Assembly (NCBI RefSeq): GCF_003201875.1
Contig: NZ_QJKD01000007.1
Span: 258,992-322,991, forward strand
Length of the DNA stretch: 64,000 nt
Direction: 5' to 3'
From: Hungatella effluvii
GTDB taxonomy: Bacteria; Bacillota; Clostridia; Lachnospirales; Lachnospiraceae
The position numbers were made by a program, and so were the translations under genes. The notes beneath the pieces were generated by a model. That model was given only the letters and a program-made list of their open reading frames with translations. It did no database searches and was not told the origin of the DNA. Positions 15,520 to 24,380 of this stretch are shown here, piece after piece. Numbering within the stretch: the first letter of the stretch is position 1; each line of letters starts with the position of its first letter.

Positions 15520-16911
15520 CTAGAGTTCACAGTTGTTTACGGTTCTTGGGAACGGAACGACGTCGCGGATATTGGACATGCCGGTTAAATACATAACACA
15601 GCGTTCGAATCCCAGACCGAAGCCTGCATGGCGGGTGGAACCGTATTTTCTTAAATCGAGATAGAACTGGTAATCTTCTTTCTTTAACCCCAACTCGTCC
15701 ATGCGGGCCGTGAGTTTGTCGTAATCGTCCTCTCTCTGGCTTCCGCCGATGATCTCGCCGATCCCCGGAACGAGGCAGTCAACTGCGGCCACGGTCTTGT
15801 TATCCAGATTCATCTTCATGTAGAAGGCCTTGATTTCCTTCGGATAGTCGGTTACGAAGACAGGTTTTTTGAAGAGCTGCTCTGTTAAATAGCGCTCGTG
15901 CTCGGTCTGCAGATCGCAGCCCCAGAATACCTTGTAGTCGAACTCGTCGTTGTGCTTCTCCAGAAGCTCTACGGCCTCGGTGTAAGTAACATGGGCGAAT
16001 TCGGAATTTAATACGTTGTGAAGACGGTCTAAAAGGCCCTTATCCACGAACTGGCTGAAGAAGCTCATCTCTTCCGGAGCATGCTCCAGTACGTAGCGGA
16101 TCACGTATTTTAACATGGACTCTGCCAGCTCCATATCGTCATTTAAATCGGCGAATGCCATCTCCGGTTCGATCATCCAGAACTCGGCGGCGTGGCGGGT
16201 CGTGTTGGAATTCTCCGCACGGAAGGTAGGTCCGAAGGTATAGACATTGCGGAAGGCCATGGCATACGTCTCTGCGTTTAACTGGCCGCTTACGGTTAAG
16301 TTGGTCGGTTTGCAGAAGAAGTCCTGGCTGAAATCCACTTTTCCTTCGTCGGTCTTCGGAATGTCGTTTAAGTCAAGCGTCGTCACCTGGAACATCTCGC
16401 CGGCGCCTTCACAGTCGCTTCCCGTGATGAGCGGGGTGTGTACATACACAAAATCACGCTCCTGGAAGAACTGGTGGATCGCATAGGCGATTAAGGAGCG
16501 GACACGAAATACCGCCTGGAAGGTATTGGTGCGGGGACGCAGATGGGAAATTGTCCTCAAATACTCAAAACTGTGTCGTTTTTTCTGTAAAGGGTAATCT
16601 GGCGAAGAAGCGCCTTCGACGACGATTTCTGTCGCCTGAATCTCGAATGGCTGCTTGGCTTCCGGTGTAGCAACCAGGGTACCTTTTATAATCAGAGCGG
16701 TTCCAACGCTCAGTTTGGATATTTCTGAAAAGTTTTCCATGGTGTCGTGGTAGACCACCTGCAGTGTCTCGAAGTAGGTTCCGTCGCTTAAGACGATAAA
16801 GCCGAAAGCCTTGGAATCTCTAAGGCTTCTGACCCAGCCGCCGATGGAAATCTCTTTGTTTAAATACTGCTCCCTGTCCTTATATATTTGCCTTACTGTC
16901 ACTAAATCCAT
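15520..16911 (-). CDS. asnS: Asparaginyl-tRNA synthetase
   Basis: A 463-residue class II synthetase that charges tRNA-Asn. The N-terminal OB-fold anticodon-binding domain starts at IGGWVRSLRDSKAFGFIVL. Motif 2 contains TFRAENSNTTRHAAEFWMIE, and motif 3 is GFGLGFERCVMYLTG. The RAENSNTTRH segment distinguishes AsnRS from AspRS. ATG 16911 with AAAGGAG upstream is the start; the frame stays open further upstream but that stretch holds the promoter. It is monocistronic, bounded by a promoter at 16951-16979 and a hairpin at 15480-15508. Full length. Confidence 0.97.
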   Translation of the reverse strand: MDLVTVRQIYKDREQYLNKEISIGGWVRSLRDSKAFGFIVLSDGTYFETLQVVYHDTMENFSEISKLSVGTALIIKGTLVATPEAKQPFEIQATEIVVEGASSPDYPLQKKRHSFEYLRTISHLRPRTNTFQAVFRVRSLIAYAIHQFFQERDFVYVHTPLITGSDCEGAGEMFQVTTLDLNDIPKTDEGKVDFSQDFFCKPTNLTVSGQLNAETYAMAFRNVYTFGPTFRAENSNTTRHAAEFWMIEPEMAFADLNDDMELAESMLKYVIRYVLEHAPEEMSFFSQFVDKGLLDRLHNVLNSEFAHVTYTEAVELLEKHNDEFDYKVFWGCDLQTEHERYLTEQLFKKPVFVTDYPKEIKAFYMKMNLDNKTVAAVDCLVPGIGEIIGGSQREDDYDKLTARMDELGLKKEDYQFYLDLRKYGSTRHAGFGLGFERCVMYLTGMSNIRDVVPFPRTVNNCEL

Positions 16912-16950
16912 AATAATTTCTCCTTTTGATATGATCGCATACTTATTAAG

Positions 16951-16979
16951 ATTATACTGTATTTTGGTCTGCGATTCAA
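16951..16979 (-). promoter_or_regulatory. SigA-type promoter for asnS
   Basis: On the minus strand TTGAAT (16979-16974) and TATAAT (16956-16951) are spaced by 17 bp, 40 bases before the asnS ATG. Confidence 0.8.
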
Positions 16980-17091
16980 GGGGGAGACTGTGTAAAAACG
17001 CTATATCTGCCATGAAATGTAAAAGAAAACCATAATAATAGAAAAATGTCGGAAAATGCACAAAAAAGTATAATAATATTTCAAATATTTG

Positions 17092-17120
17092 TTCACTATT
17101 TTCAAAATGTGTGGTATAAT
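17092..17120 (+). promoter_or_regulatory. Extended -10 promoter for glgC-glgD
   Basis: TATAAT at 17115-17120 is preceded by TGG, giving an extended -10 (TGnTATAAT). TTCACT at 17092-17097 is a weak -35 at 17-bp spacing. The glgC start lies 39 bases downstream. Confidence 0.7.
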
Positions 17121-17158
17121 GCTAGTACAATAAAATTCTAACAGCAAGAGGTGATAAC

Positions 17159-18433
17159 GTGATTAAAAAAGAAATGATTGCCATGCTTTTGGCAGGCGGA
17201 CAGGGTAGCCGATTAGGTGTGCTGACACAGAAGGTAGCCAAACCAGCAGTATCGTTTGGCGGGAAATACCGTATTATCGATTTCCCGCTCAGCAACTGCA
17301 TCAATTCAGGAGTTGATACAGTCGGAGTTTTGACACAGTATCAGCCGTTACGTTTGAACACCCATATCGGGATCGGTATTCCGTGGGATTTGGACCGTAA
17401 TGTGGGTGGAGTAACCGTTCTCCCGCCTTATGAGAAGAGCAAAGGCAGCGACTGGTATACCGGTACAGCCAATGCGATCTACCAGAATCTGGAGTTTATG
17501 GAGACGTATAACCCGGACTATGTGTTAATCCTCTCAGGAGACCACATTTATAAGATGGATTATGAGGTTATGCTTGAGTATCACAAAGCGAATAATGCAG
17601 ATATCACCATTGCTGCCATGCCGGTACCGATTGAGGAAGCCAGCCGTTTCGGAATTGTAATTACTGATGAGAACAACCGTATCACGGAGTTTGAGGAGAA
17701 GCCGGCGAACCCGAGAAGTAACCTGGCCTCCATGGGTATTTACATATTCAGCTGGAAAGTACTGAAAGAAGCCCTGATTAAGATGTCAGAGGAACCGGGA
17801 TGTGACTTTGGCAAGCATATCATTCCGTACTGCCATGCAGCCGGACAGAGGATATTTGCTTATGAGTACAATGGATACTGGAAGGACGTAGGTACTTTAG
17901 GTTCTTACTGGGAAGCCAACATGGAGTTAATCGACATTATTCCTGAGTTCAATTTATATGAGGAATACTGGAAGATTTATACCAAGAGTGATATCATTCC
18001 GCCTCAGTATGTATCGGAGGATGCAGTGATTGAGAGAAGCATCATCGGAGAGGGCTCTGAGATATTCGGAGAAGTCCATAATTCCGTAATCGGTGCAGGT
18101 GTTACCGTGGCGAAGGGCGCCGTGATCCGGGATTCCATCATCATGCGTGAGAGCGTGATTGGCGCCGGTTCCATAGTCGATAAGGCTGTCATCGCTGAGA
18201 ATGTCAAGATTGGATCAAACGTCGCACTCGGCGTGGGTGAATACGCACCGAGCAAGTATGACCCGAAGGTATATCAGTTTGACCTGGTTACCGTGGGTGA
18301 GAACTCTATTATCCCGGATAATGTGAAGGTTGGAAAGAACACCGCCGTTGTAGGGGAGACGATCGTAGAGGACTATCCCGACGGATTACTGGCAAGCGGA
18401 GATTACATCATAAAGGCAGGTGGTATGCGATGA
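17159..18433 (+). CDS. glgC: Glucose-1-phosphate adenylyltransferase, catalytic subunit
   Basis: This 424-residue nucleotidyltransferase makes ADP-glucose from ATP and glucose-1-phosphate, the committed step of glycogen synthesis. It has the nucleotide-binding AGGQGSRLGVLTQKVAKPAV motif near residue 12, the DWYTGTANAIYQNL substrate region, the FEEKP motif near residue 180 and a C-terminal left-handed beta-helix of hexapeptide repeats. The start is GTG 17159, with AGAGGTGAT upstream. It overlaps glgD by four bases. No glgA is in the window. The branching enzyme lies 23 kb away. Confidence 0.96.
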   Translation: MIKKEMIAMLLAGGQGSRLGVLTQKVAKPAVSFGGKYRIIDFPLSNCINSGVDTVGVLTQYQPLRLNTHIGIGIPWDLDRNVGGVTVLPPYEKSKGSDWYTGTANAIYQNLEFMETYNPDYVLILSGDHIYKMDYEVMLEYHKANNADITIAAMPVPIEEASRFGIVITDENNRITEFEEKPANPRSNLASMGIYIFSWKVLKEALIKMSEEPGCDFGKHIIPYCHAAGQRIFAYEYNGYWKDVGTLGSYWEANMELIDIIPEFNLYEEYWKIYTKSDIIPPQYVSEDAVIERSIIGEGSEIFGEVHNSVIGAGVTVAKGAVIRDSIIMRESVIGAGSIVDKAVIAENVKIGSNVALGVGEYAPSKYDPKVYQFDLVTVGENSIIPDNVKVGKNTAVVGETIVEDYPDGLLASGDYIIKAGGMR

Positions 18434-19551
18434 GAGCAATAGGAATTGTATTAGCAGGCGGTAACAGTAAGAGAATGCGGGAATTGTCCAACAAGAGGGC
18501 GATTGCAGCCATGCCGATCGCAGGCAGCTACCGCAGCATAGATTTTGCACTGAGCAATATGACGAATTCCCATATTCAGAACGTGGCAGTGTTGACCCAG
18601 TATAATTCCAGGTCTCTTCATCTGCACTTAAGTTCTTCCAAATGGTGGGATTTCGGAAGAAAACAGGGCGGTTTATTCGTATTCACGCCAACCATTACAG
18701 CGGAAAGCAGCGACTGGTACCGTGGAACTGCTGACGCGTTATATCAGAATCTTACCTTCTTAAAGAACAGCCATGAACCGTACGTGGTCATCTCGGCCGG
18801 TGATGGTATCTATAAACTGGATTACGGCAAGGTGCTCGAGTATCATATTGAGAAAAAGGCCGATATCACCGTAGTCTGCACGGACCTTCCTGAGGGAGAG
18901 GACGTAACCCGTTTCGGCCTGGTGGGAACCAACGAGGACGGCAGAATTACCGATTTTGAGGAGAAACCTATGGTGGCTTCCTCCAATACCGTATCGTGCG
19001 GCATCTATGTGATCAGAAGACGTCAGCTGATTGAGCTGATCGAGCGCTGCGCTATGGAAGACCGCTACGACTTTGTCAATGATATTCTGGTGAGATATAA
19101 GAATTTAAAGAGAATCTATGCGTATAAGATGGATTCCTATTGGAGAAATATCGCTTCCGTAGAATCCTACTACAGAACAAACATGGATTTCTTAAAACCG
19201 GAAGTCAGAGATTACTTCTTCCGTCAGTATCCGGATGTATACTCCAAGATTGACGATCTGCCGCCGGCAAAGTATAATCCTGGCGCAGTAGTGAAGAACA
19301 GCCTGGTATCCAGCGGAAGCATCATCAATGGGGTAGTTGAGAATTCCGTTCTGTTTAAAAAAGCCTATATCGGCAATAACTGTGTGATTAAGAATTCCAT
19401 CATTTTAAATGATGTGTATATTGGGGACAACACGGTTATTGAGAACTGCATAGTAGAAAGCCGGGATACAATCCGCGCCAATACGACTTACATAGGTACA
19501 CCGGACAATATTAAAATTGTCGTAGAGAAAAACGAAAGATACACATTATAG
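18430..19551 (+). CDS. glgD: GlgD, ADP-glucose pyrophosphorylase regulatory subunit
   Basis: A 373-residue paralogue of GlgC coupled through ATGA. It keeps the fold (AGGNSKRMRELSNKRAIAAM at the N-terminus, DWYRGTADALYQNL, and C-terminal hexapeptide repeats) but its N-terminal loop differs from the catalytic AGGxGxRL pattern. In Firmicutes GlgD is largely non-catalytic and stimulates GlgC in a heterotetramer. It is slightly shorter than GlgC, as usual. Together with glgC it forms a dedicated glycogen operon. Confidence 0.93.
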   Translation: MRAIGIVLAGGNSKRMRELSNKRAIAAMPIAGSYRSIDFALSNMTNSHIQNVAVLTQYNSRSLHLHLSSSKWWDFGRKQGGLFVFTPTITAESSDWYRGTADALYQNLTFLKNSHEPYVVISAGDGIYKLDYGKVLEYHIEKKADITVVCTDLPEGEDVTRFGLVGTNEDGRITDFEEKPMVASSNTVSCGIYVIRRRQLIELIERCAMEDRYDFVNDILVRYKNLKRIYAYKMDSYWRNIASVESYYRTNMDFLKPEVRDYFFRQYPDVYSKIDDLPPAKYNPGAVVKNSLVSSGSIINGVVENSVLFKKAYIGNNCVIKNSIILNDVYIGDNTVIENCIVESRDTIRANTTYIGTPDNIKIVVEKNERYTL

Positions 19552-19577
19552 GTAATGTGACGGGAAGGGGTTTTGAC

Positions 19578-19865
19578 ATGCAGATTACAGATGTTAGGGT
19601 AAGACGTATCGAAAAAGAAGGAAAGATGAAGGCCATCGTATCAATTACACTGGATAATGAATTTGTAATCCATGATATCAAAGTAATTGAGGGAGAAAAG
19701 GGATTGTTTATCGCCATGCCGAGCCGCAAGGCGGCAGACGGAGAATACCGCGACATCGCACACCCGATTAATTCGAATACCCGTGACATGATTCAGAGAG
19801 TAATCCTGGACAAGTATGAGACGACCGCATTAGAGATGCCGGAAGAAGAGGCCGCACTGGCCTGA
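19578..19865 (+). CDS. spoVG: SpoVG RNA/DNA-binding regulator
   Basis: A 95-residue protein matching SpoVG along its length: MQITDVRVRRI at the start, GLFIAMPSRK and HPINSNTRDMIQ in the conserved core. SpoVG binds nucleic acid and affects septation, sporulation and surface genes. ATG 19578 is used because GGAAGGGG precedes it; an upstream in-frame start adds seven residues without a better site. It lies 26 bases after glgD and before a terminator, so it may share the glg transcript. Confidence 0.95.
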   Translation: MQITDVRVRRIEKEGKMKAIVSITLDNEFVIHDIKVIEGEKGLFIAMPSRKAADGEYRDIAHPINSNTRDMIQRVILDKYETTALEMPEEEAALA

Positions 19866-19913
19866 TGTTAAAGTTGGGATTGGCAGCAGAAAAGTGAAAT
19901 TTGAATGATAGGA

Positions 19914-19956
19914 GCCGCATGGGGTGCCGGTTGGACACCATGCGGCTTTGTTTTTT
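19914..19956 (+). terminator. Rho-independent terminator after spoVG
   Basis: GCCGCATGG (19914-19922) pairs with CCATGCGGC (19938-19946), with a partly paired interior, followed by TTTGTTTTTT. Confidence 0.85.
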
Positions 19957-20003
19957 GTAAGGGACCGCGTCCGCGGCATCGCCAGTTGAGCGAAAAAAAG
20001 CAA

Positions 20004-20033
20004 TTTACATATGTGGGACAGGCGGGTTATAAT
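20004..20033 (+). promoter_or_regulatory. Promoter for the diaminopimelate dehydrogenase operon
   Basis: TTTACA (20004-20009) and TATAAT (20028-20033) with 18-bp spacing, 46 bases before the ATG at 20080. Confidence 0.65.
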
Positions 20034-20079
20034 GGGGATAGCTTTTAGATAGTTCATGACAAGGAGAGGAAGTACGAAT

Positions 20080-21066
20080 ATGACAATCAAAATTGGTATA
20101 TTAGGATATGGGAATCTCGGTAAGGGCGTGGAGTGTGCGGTTAAGCATAACCCGGATATGGAATTGGCGGCAGTCTTTACGAGGAGAGATAAAGAGTCTT
20201 TGAACATTCTGACGCCGGGGGTGAAGGTTTGTTCTGTCCAGGAGGCGGAGTCCATGAAGGATGAGATCGATGTGATGATCTTATGCGGCGGGAGTGCTAC
20301 AGATCTGCCGGTTCAGACGCCGGAGTTTGCAAAGTGTTTTAATGTCGTTGACAGTTTTGATACACATGCCAGGATACCGGAGCATTTTGAGGCGGTGGAC
20401 GCGGCGGCGAAGGAGGGCGGCCACGTGGGAATTATCTCTGTGGGCTGGGACCCGGGAATGTTTTCCCTGAATCGTCTGTATGGCAATGCCGTTCTGCCGG
20501 AGGGCAATGATTATACCTTCTGGGGCCGGGGAGTCAGTCAGGGGCATTCTGATGCGATTCGCCGCATAGAAGGCGTGAAGGACGCCAGACAGTATACGGT
20601 GCCGGTTGAGGCCGCGCTGAGGGCCGTGAGAGATGGAGAGAATCCGGAGCTGACTACGAGACAGAAGCATACGAGAGAGTGCTTTGTGGTAGTGGAAGAA
20701 GGGGCTGACTTAAAGCGGATCGAGGAAGAGATCGTGACGATGCCCAACTATTTCGCCGATTACGATACGACGGTCCGGTTTATCAGTGAGGAAGAGCTCA
20801 TGAGAGATCATAAGGGAATTCCTCACGGAGGCTTTGTGATACGTACCGGAAAGACGGGATGGGAGAATGAGCACAGCCATGTGATCGAGTACAGCCTGAA
20901 GCTGGATTCGAACCCTGAGTTCACGGCCTCCGTCATCGTGGCGTATGCGAGAGCGGCTTACCGTCTGAGTAAGGAAGGCGCGGCGGGCTGTAAAACGGTA
21001 TTTGATATAGCGCCTGCGTATTTAAGCCCTCTGAGCGGGGAAGAATTAAGAAAACATCTGCTTTAG
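20080..21066 (+). CDS. ddh: meso-Diaminopimelate D-dehydrogenase
   Basis: A 328-residue NADPH-dependent enzyme that forms meso-diaminopimelate in one step from tetrahydrodipicolinate and ammonia, for lysine and peptidoglycan. The Rossmann motif is GILGYGNLGKGVE (residues 5-17). Conserved DapDH segments follow: TRRD, CGGSATDLP, DSFDTHARIPEHF, SVGWDPGMFSLNR and WGRGVSQGHSDAIRRIEGV. ATG 20080 has AAGGAGAGGA upstream; the earlier in-frame ATG at 20056 does not. Length matches the family (about 326 residues). It leads a run with two small conserved genes. Confidence 0.95.
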   Translation: MTIKIGILGYGNLGKGVECAVKHNPDMELAAVFTRRDKESLNILTPGVKVCSVQEAESMKDEIDVMILCGGSATDLPVQTPEFAKCFNVVDSFDTHARIPEHFEAVDAAAKEGGHVGIISVGWDPGMFSLNRLYGNAVLPEGNDYTFWGRGVSQGHSDAIRRIEGVKDARQYTVPVEAALRAVRDGENPELTTRQKHTRECFVVVEEGADLKRIEEEIVTMPNYFADYDTTVRFISEEELMRDHKGIPHGGFVIRTGKTGWENEHSHVIEYSLKLDSNPEFTASVIVAYARAAYRLSKEGAAGCKTVFDIAPAYLSPLSGEELRKHLL

Positions 21067-21083
21067 GAACAGGAGGAAGAGGC

Positions 21084-21500
21084 GTGGCGGCGAAAGAGAT
21101 GGTTCTGTATTATCAGCCTGAGAGAGAGAAAGAGGCTGGCAACGCGTCGAAAGCGGCAAAATTAAAGGGTGTTCTGATCCGCATGGGCATCCGGATAAAG
21201 AATATTACACCGGAACAGACCGGGCAGACGGTTGGTTATCTGGCTGGTTTCGATGGATTTGACGAGAAGGAGACGGAAGAGGGAACTGTGCTTCCGGAGC
21301 TGGAGGAAGAGATGCTGGTAATGAAGAATTTTACGAACCGGCGGATCGACGAGCTGCTCGCGGGACTGCGCCGGGCTGGTGTGCCGAAGGTTGAGTTAAA
21401 GGCAGTGGTCACGGAGACGAACTGCGGCTGGACTTTTTACGCTCTGTACGAAGAGCTTAAGAAGGAACGGGAAGCGATGACAAAGAAGGATGAGGCTTAA
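21084..21500 (+). CDS. DUF3783-like conserved protein
   Basis: A 138-residue soluble protein resembling the DUF3783 family of clostridia (ITPEQTGQTVGYLAGFDGF and the C-terminal VETNCGWTFYALYEEL-like stretch, which here reads VTETNCGWTFYALYEEL). The function is unknown; the family is often described as a possible regulator of a metabolic protein. It starts at GTG 21084 with AGGAGGA in place. It sits 17 bases after ddh and is followed by an SseB-like gene, suggesting one transcript. Confidence 0.75.
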   Translation: MAAKEMVLYYQPEREKEAGNASKAAKLKGVLIRMGIRIKNITPEQTGQTVGYLAGFDGFDEKETEEGTVLPELEEEMLVMKNFTNRRIDELLAGLRRAGVPKVELKAVVTETNCGWTFYALYEELKKEREAMTKKDEA

Positions 21501-21556
21501 GCCGGATTAAGGCGAAGCGAAACGATAGGATTAATCAGAGAGAAGGAGAAATACCC

Positions 21557-22336
21557 ATGGACAACGAAGGAAAGAATGGCGCACAGACAGACAAGCAGGC
21601 GGTGCTGGGGCGTTTGAGGGACACGAAGGCCCTGTATGTGGTGGTTTCTGCATGTACGAAGCTGCCGTATGTCGTGTGTGATCCGGAGACATTTGACGAT
21701 GAGGTTCTGGTGTTTTTTAAGCCGGAGGAGGCGGAAGCCAAGGCAAAGAGCCTGGCTGGGGAAAAGATCCCGGTGAGTATCGTTAAACTGGAAAATAAAC
21801 AGCTGCTTTTATTCTATACGAATCTGTATACAATGGGAGTGAACGCTATTTTCGTAGCAGATTCCGGGAAAGAGGAGCTCATCCAGCTGGAGGAGTTCGT
21901 CAGACGGAGAGGAGACGAGCCCGGCGAGGAGGGCAAGGTCTGGGTGGAGAATCCGGCGCTGCATTTAACTGCTCTTTATTATATGCAGGAGGCGAGAAGG
22001 CAGCCGGGCCCGGAGATGAATTCCAGGCTCATGGAACTGCAGGAAGAGATTGAGATGCATTTCCGGAAGGGTACTTTCATTCTTGCCATACAAAAAGAGG
22101 GCAATGGAATCCCGCTGGTAAAGATGAAGAACGGAGATGTCTATCAGGCGGCATTTACAGACATTCTGGAATTCCAGAAGTTTAACCGGGAAGAGCAGCT
22201 GCGGCCGGTAATCGTACCGGCGGAGAAGGTTTCCCAGGTGCTGGCAGGCGATGCCATCGGTATTATCTTAAATCCGGTGGGAATTAATCTGCCTTTGGCG
22301 GTGAACCGCCCGCCGAAGCAGGAAAGCGAACAGTAA
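21557..22336 (+). CDS. SseB-family protein
   Basis: A 259-residue soluble protein with an SseB N-terminal-type domain (about residues 35-110, including DPETFDDEVLVFFKPEEAEA, LLLFYTNLYTMGVNAIF) and a second half of similar alpha/beta character. SseB-domain proteins are of unclear cellular function, and this one carries no signal peptide or membrane segment. AAGGAGAAATACCC precedes the ATG. It ends at a hairpin terminator at 22352-22395. Confidence 0.7.
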   Translation: MDNEGKNGAQTDKQAVLGRLRDTKALYVVVSACTKLPYVVCDPETFDDEVLVFFKPEEAEAKAKSLAGEKIPVSIVKLENKQLLLFYTNLYTMGVNAIFVADSGKEELIQLEEFVRRRGDEPGEEGKVWVENPALHLTALYYMQEARRQPGPEMNSRLMELQEEIEMHFRKGTFILAIQKEGNGIPLVKMKNGDVYQAAFTDILEFQKFNREEQLRPVIVPAEKVSQVLAGDAIGIILNPVGINLPLAVNRPPKQESEQ

Positions 22337-22351
22337 GAAGAGGTGCAGGAG

Positions 22352-22395
22352 AACCGTTGTCCTGCGGCTGGTATGGCCGTGGGACGGCGGTTTTT
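22352..22395 (+). terminator. Terminator after the SseB-like gene
   Basis: AACCGTTGTCCTGCGGC (22352-22368) pairs with a complementary arm ending at 22392, with a few G-U or mismatched positions, and TTTTT closes it. Confidence 0.7.
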
Positions 22396-22396
22396 C

Positions 22397-22540
22397 GTGT
22401 AATAGGAAAGAGCTCCTATTACACAAAAAAGCCCTCCGGGCAGGAGGCGCACTCCGCGCTAAGGAAGTATGGCCGCTGATGCAGCCGCGCTCCGGCGCGG
22501 GAGTCCGGCTCGCCGGACTCTTTATTCTGCAATAGGAAAG
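22397..22540. repeat. Structured intergenic segment with serial hairpins
   Basis: GTGTAATAGGA (22397-22407) pairs perfectly with 22414-22424. A reverse-strand terminator-like hairpin (CTCC/GGAG with a T6 run on the minus strand) follows at about 22425-22448. GAGTCCGGC (22501-22509) pairs with GCCGGACTC (22512-22520). The 10-mer AATAGGAAAG is repeated directly at 22401 and 22531. No coding sequence is apparent. Confidence 0.55.
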
Positions 22541-22551
22541 TGATCGGATTC

Positions 22552-22580
22552 TTGCACGCTTCAGCTGAATCCTGTATAAT
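22552..22580 (+). promoter_or_regulatory. SigA-type promoter for the ABC exporter pair
   Basis: TTGCAC (22552-22557) and TATAAT (22575-22580) with 17-bp spacing, 24 bases before ATG 22605, which leaves a very short leader. Confidence 0.75.
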
Positions 22581-22604
22581 GGAGGCATTGGACGAGGTAG
22601 AAGT

Positions 22605-24368
22605 ATGAAGAAGATATTTTCGTATTATTTAAAACCGTATTATCTGCGTATGACGATCGGCTTTTTGATTAAGTTTACCGGTACGCTGATGGATTTATTT
22701 CTTCCGTGGACACTGGCTTATATGATCGATACGGTGATTCCGGCAAACCAGAGGCCGGAAATATTTTTGTGGGGATTTTTTATGATTTTCTGTTCGATTC
22801 TGGCGGTGGTGTTCAGCGTCGCGGCGAACCGGATGGCATCCCGGGTGGCCAGCAGCGCCACCCGGACGATACGGGGAGATCTATTCGAGAAGGTGAGCCG
22901 CTTATCCAACACTCAAATCGACCGCTTTACCAGGCCGTCTCTGATATCCAGGCTGACCAGCGATACGTATAACGTTCATCAGATGCTCGGAAGAGTCCAG
23001 CGGCTGGGAGTACGGGCGCCTATCCTCTTAATCGGCGGCATTACCATGACTATGGCGCTGGATCCGGTTTTGGCGTGTATCCTGCTGGCGGTGCTTCCGC
23101 TTCTTACGATTGTTGTGGTGGTGGTCTCGAGGAAGACGATTCCCATGTTTTCCGTTCTGCAGGATCGGGTGGATCGGTTTGTACGGCTGATCCGGGAAGA
23201 TATTGCGGGCATCCGTGTGATTAAGGCGCTGTCTAAGGAATCTTATGAGCAGGAGCGTTTTGACCGGGCGAACCGGGAGGTGGTCGACTGGGAGCGAAAG
23301 GCTACCGTGACCACCAGCATCACCAATCCCGTGATGAATGTGCTTTTAAATCTGGGTCTTGTGGCTGTTATTCTGGCTGGAGCCTACCGGGTAAACCAGG
23401 GGACTTCGGAGGTCGGAAAAATACTGGCGTTTATGACGTATTTTACGATTATTCTGAATGCGCTGATGTCCATTTCCAGGCTGTTTATCATGATTTCGAA
23501 GGCCGCGGCTTCGGCCTCACGTATTGTGAAGGTGCTGGATGCGGATCAGGAACTGGTTTTTCAGGAGATGGAAGCTGAGGAGGAATCCGCGTGGGAGACC
23601 GAGACAGGAACGGAGAAAAAGGCGGGGACTGGCGAGGAGAATGGTGCAGTCCACGTGGAATTTGATCACGTATCCTTTTCCTATAATAAGGTTGAAAATA
23701 ACCTGGAGGACATCAGTTTCCGGCTGAAGCGGGGCGAGACGCTGGGGATTATAGGAGCCACGGGAGCGGGAAAGACGACGATCGTGAACCTGCTGATGCG
23801 TTTTTACGATGCCGATCAGGGCGCGGTCCGCATTGATGGAAGAGATGTGCGCACCATGGGGCTTCATGAGCTGAGAACGCGTTTCGGAACTGTATTTCAG
23901 AATGATACGATATTTGAAGATACCATTATGGAAAATATCAATATGGGCAGGGAACTAAGTGAGGAAGCGGTCATGGAAGCGGTTCTTTACGGCCGGGCCA
24001 GTGAGTTTGTGGAGGAAAAAGGCGGTATATCAGCGCAGCTGGATATCAAGGGGGCTAATTTAAGCGGCGGGCAGAAGCAGAGAATTCTGATTGCCCGGGC
24101 GCTGGCAGCCAAACCGGATATTCTGATTCTGGACGATTCCTCTAGCGCGCTGGATTATAAGACGGACGCGGAGCTTCGGAAGGAGCTGAGGGAACATTTT
24201 GCGGAGACGACCTGCGTGATCATCGCCCAGAGAATCAGTTCCATCATGAACTCGGATCACATCATGGTGCTGGAGGATGGACAGATGATCGGATACGGGA
24301 CGCATCAGGAGCTGATGGAGACGTGTGAAATTTACCGGGAAATTGGAAAATCCCAGATGGGAATATAA
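22605..24368 (+). CDS. ABC exporter half-transporter with degenerate ATP site (BmrC/LmrC/TM287-like)
   Basis: A 587-residue half-transporter: six membrane helices (about residues 15-300) then a nucleotide-binding domain with Walker A GATGAGKTT, signature LSGGQKQR and Walker B ILILDDSSSALD. The catalytic Glu after Walker B is Asp (LDD), which marks this as the degenerate-site subunit of a heterodimeric exporter. A linker rich in Glu and Gly (about residues 320-350) separates the domains. It is followed after 12 bases by the partner gene. Multidrug, peptide or lipid export is typical; the substrate is unknown. Confidence 0.88.
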   Translation: MKKIFSYYLKPYYLRMTIGFLIKFTGTLMDLFLPWTLAYMIDTVIPANQRPEIFLWGFFMIFCSILAVVFSVAANRMASRVASSATRTIRGDLFEKVSRLSNTQIDRFTRPSLISRLTSDTYNVHQMLGRVQRLGVRAPILLIGGITMTMALDPVLACILLAVLPLLTIVVVVVSRKTIPMFSVLQDRVDRFVRLIREDIAGIRVIKALSKESYEQERFDRANREVVDWERKATVTTSITNPVMNVLLNLGLVAVILAGAYRVNQGTSEVGKILAFMTYFTIILNALMSISRLFIMISKAAASASRIVKVLDADQELVFQEMEAEEESAWETETGTEKKAGTGEENGAVHVEFDHVSFSYNKVENNLEDISFRLKRGETLGIIGATGAGKTTIVNLLMRFYDADQGAVRIDGRDVRTMGLHELRTRFGTVFQNDTIFEDTIMENINMGRELSEEAVMEAVLYGRASEFVEEKGGISAQLDIKGANLSGGQKQRILIARALAAKPDILILDDSSSALDYKTDAELRKELREHFAETTCVIIAQRISSIMNSDHIMVLEDGQMIGYGTHQELMETCEIYREIGKSQMGI

Positions 24369-24380
24369 GGGGGCGGGACC

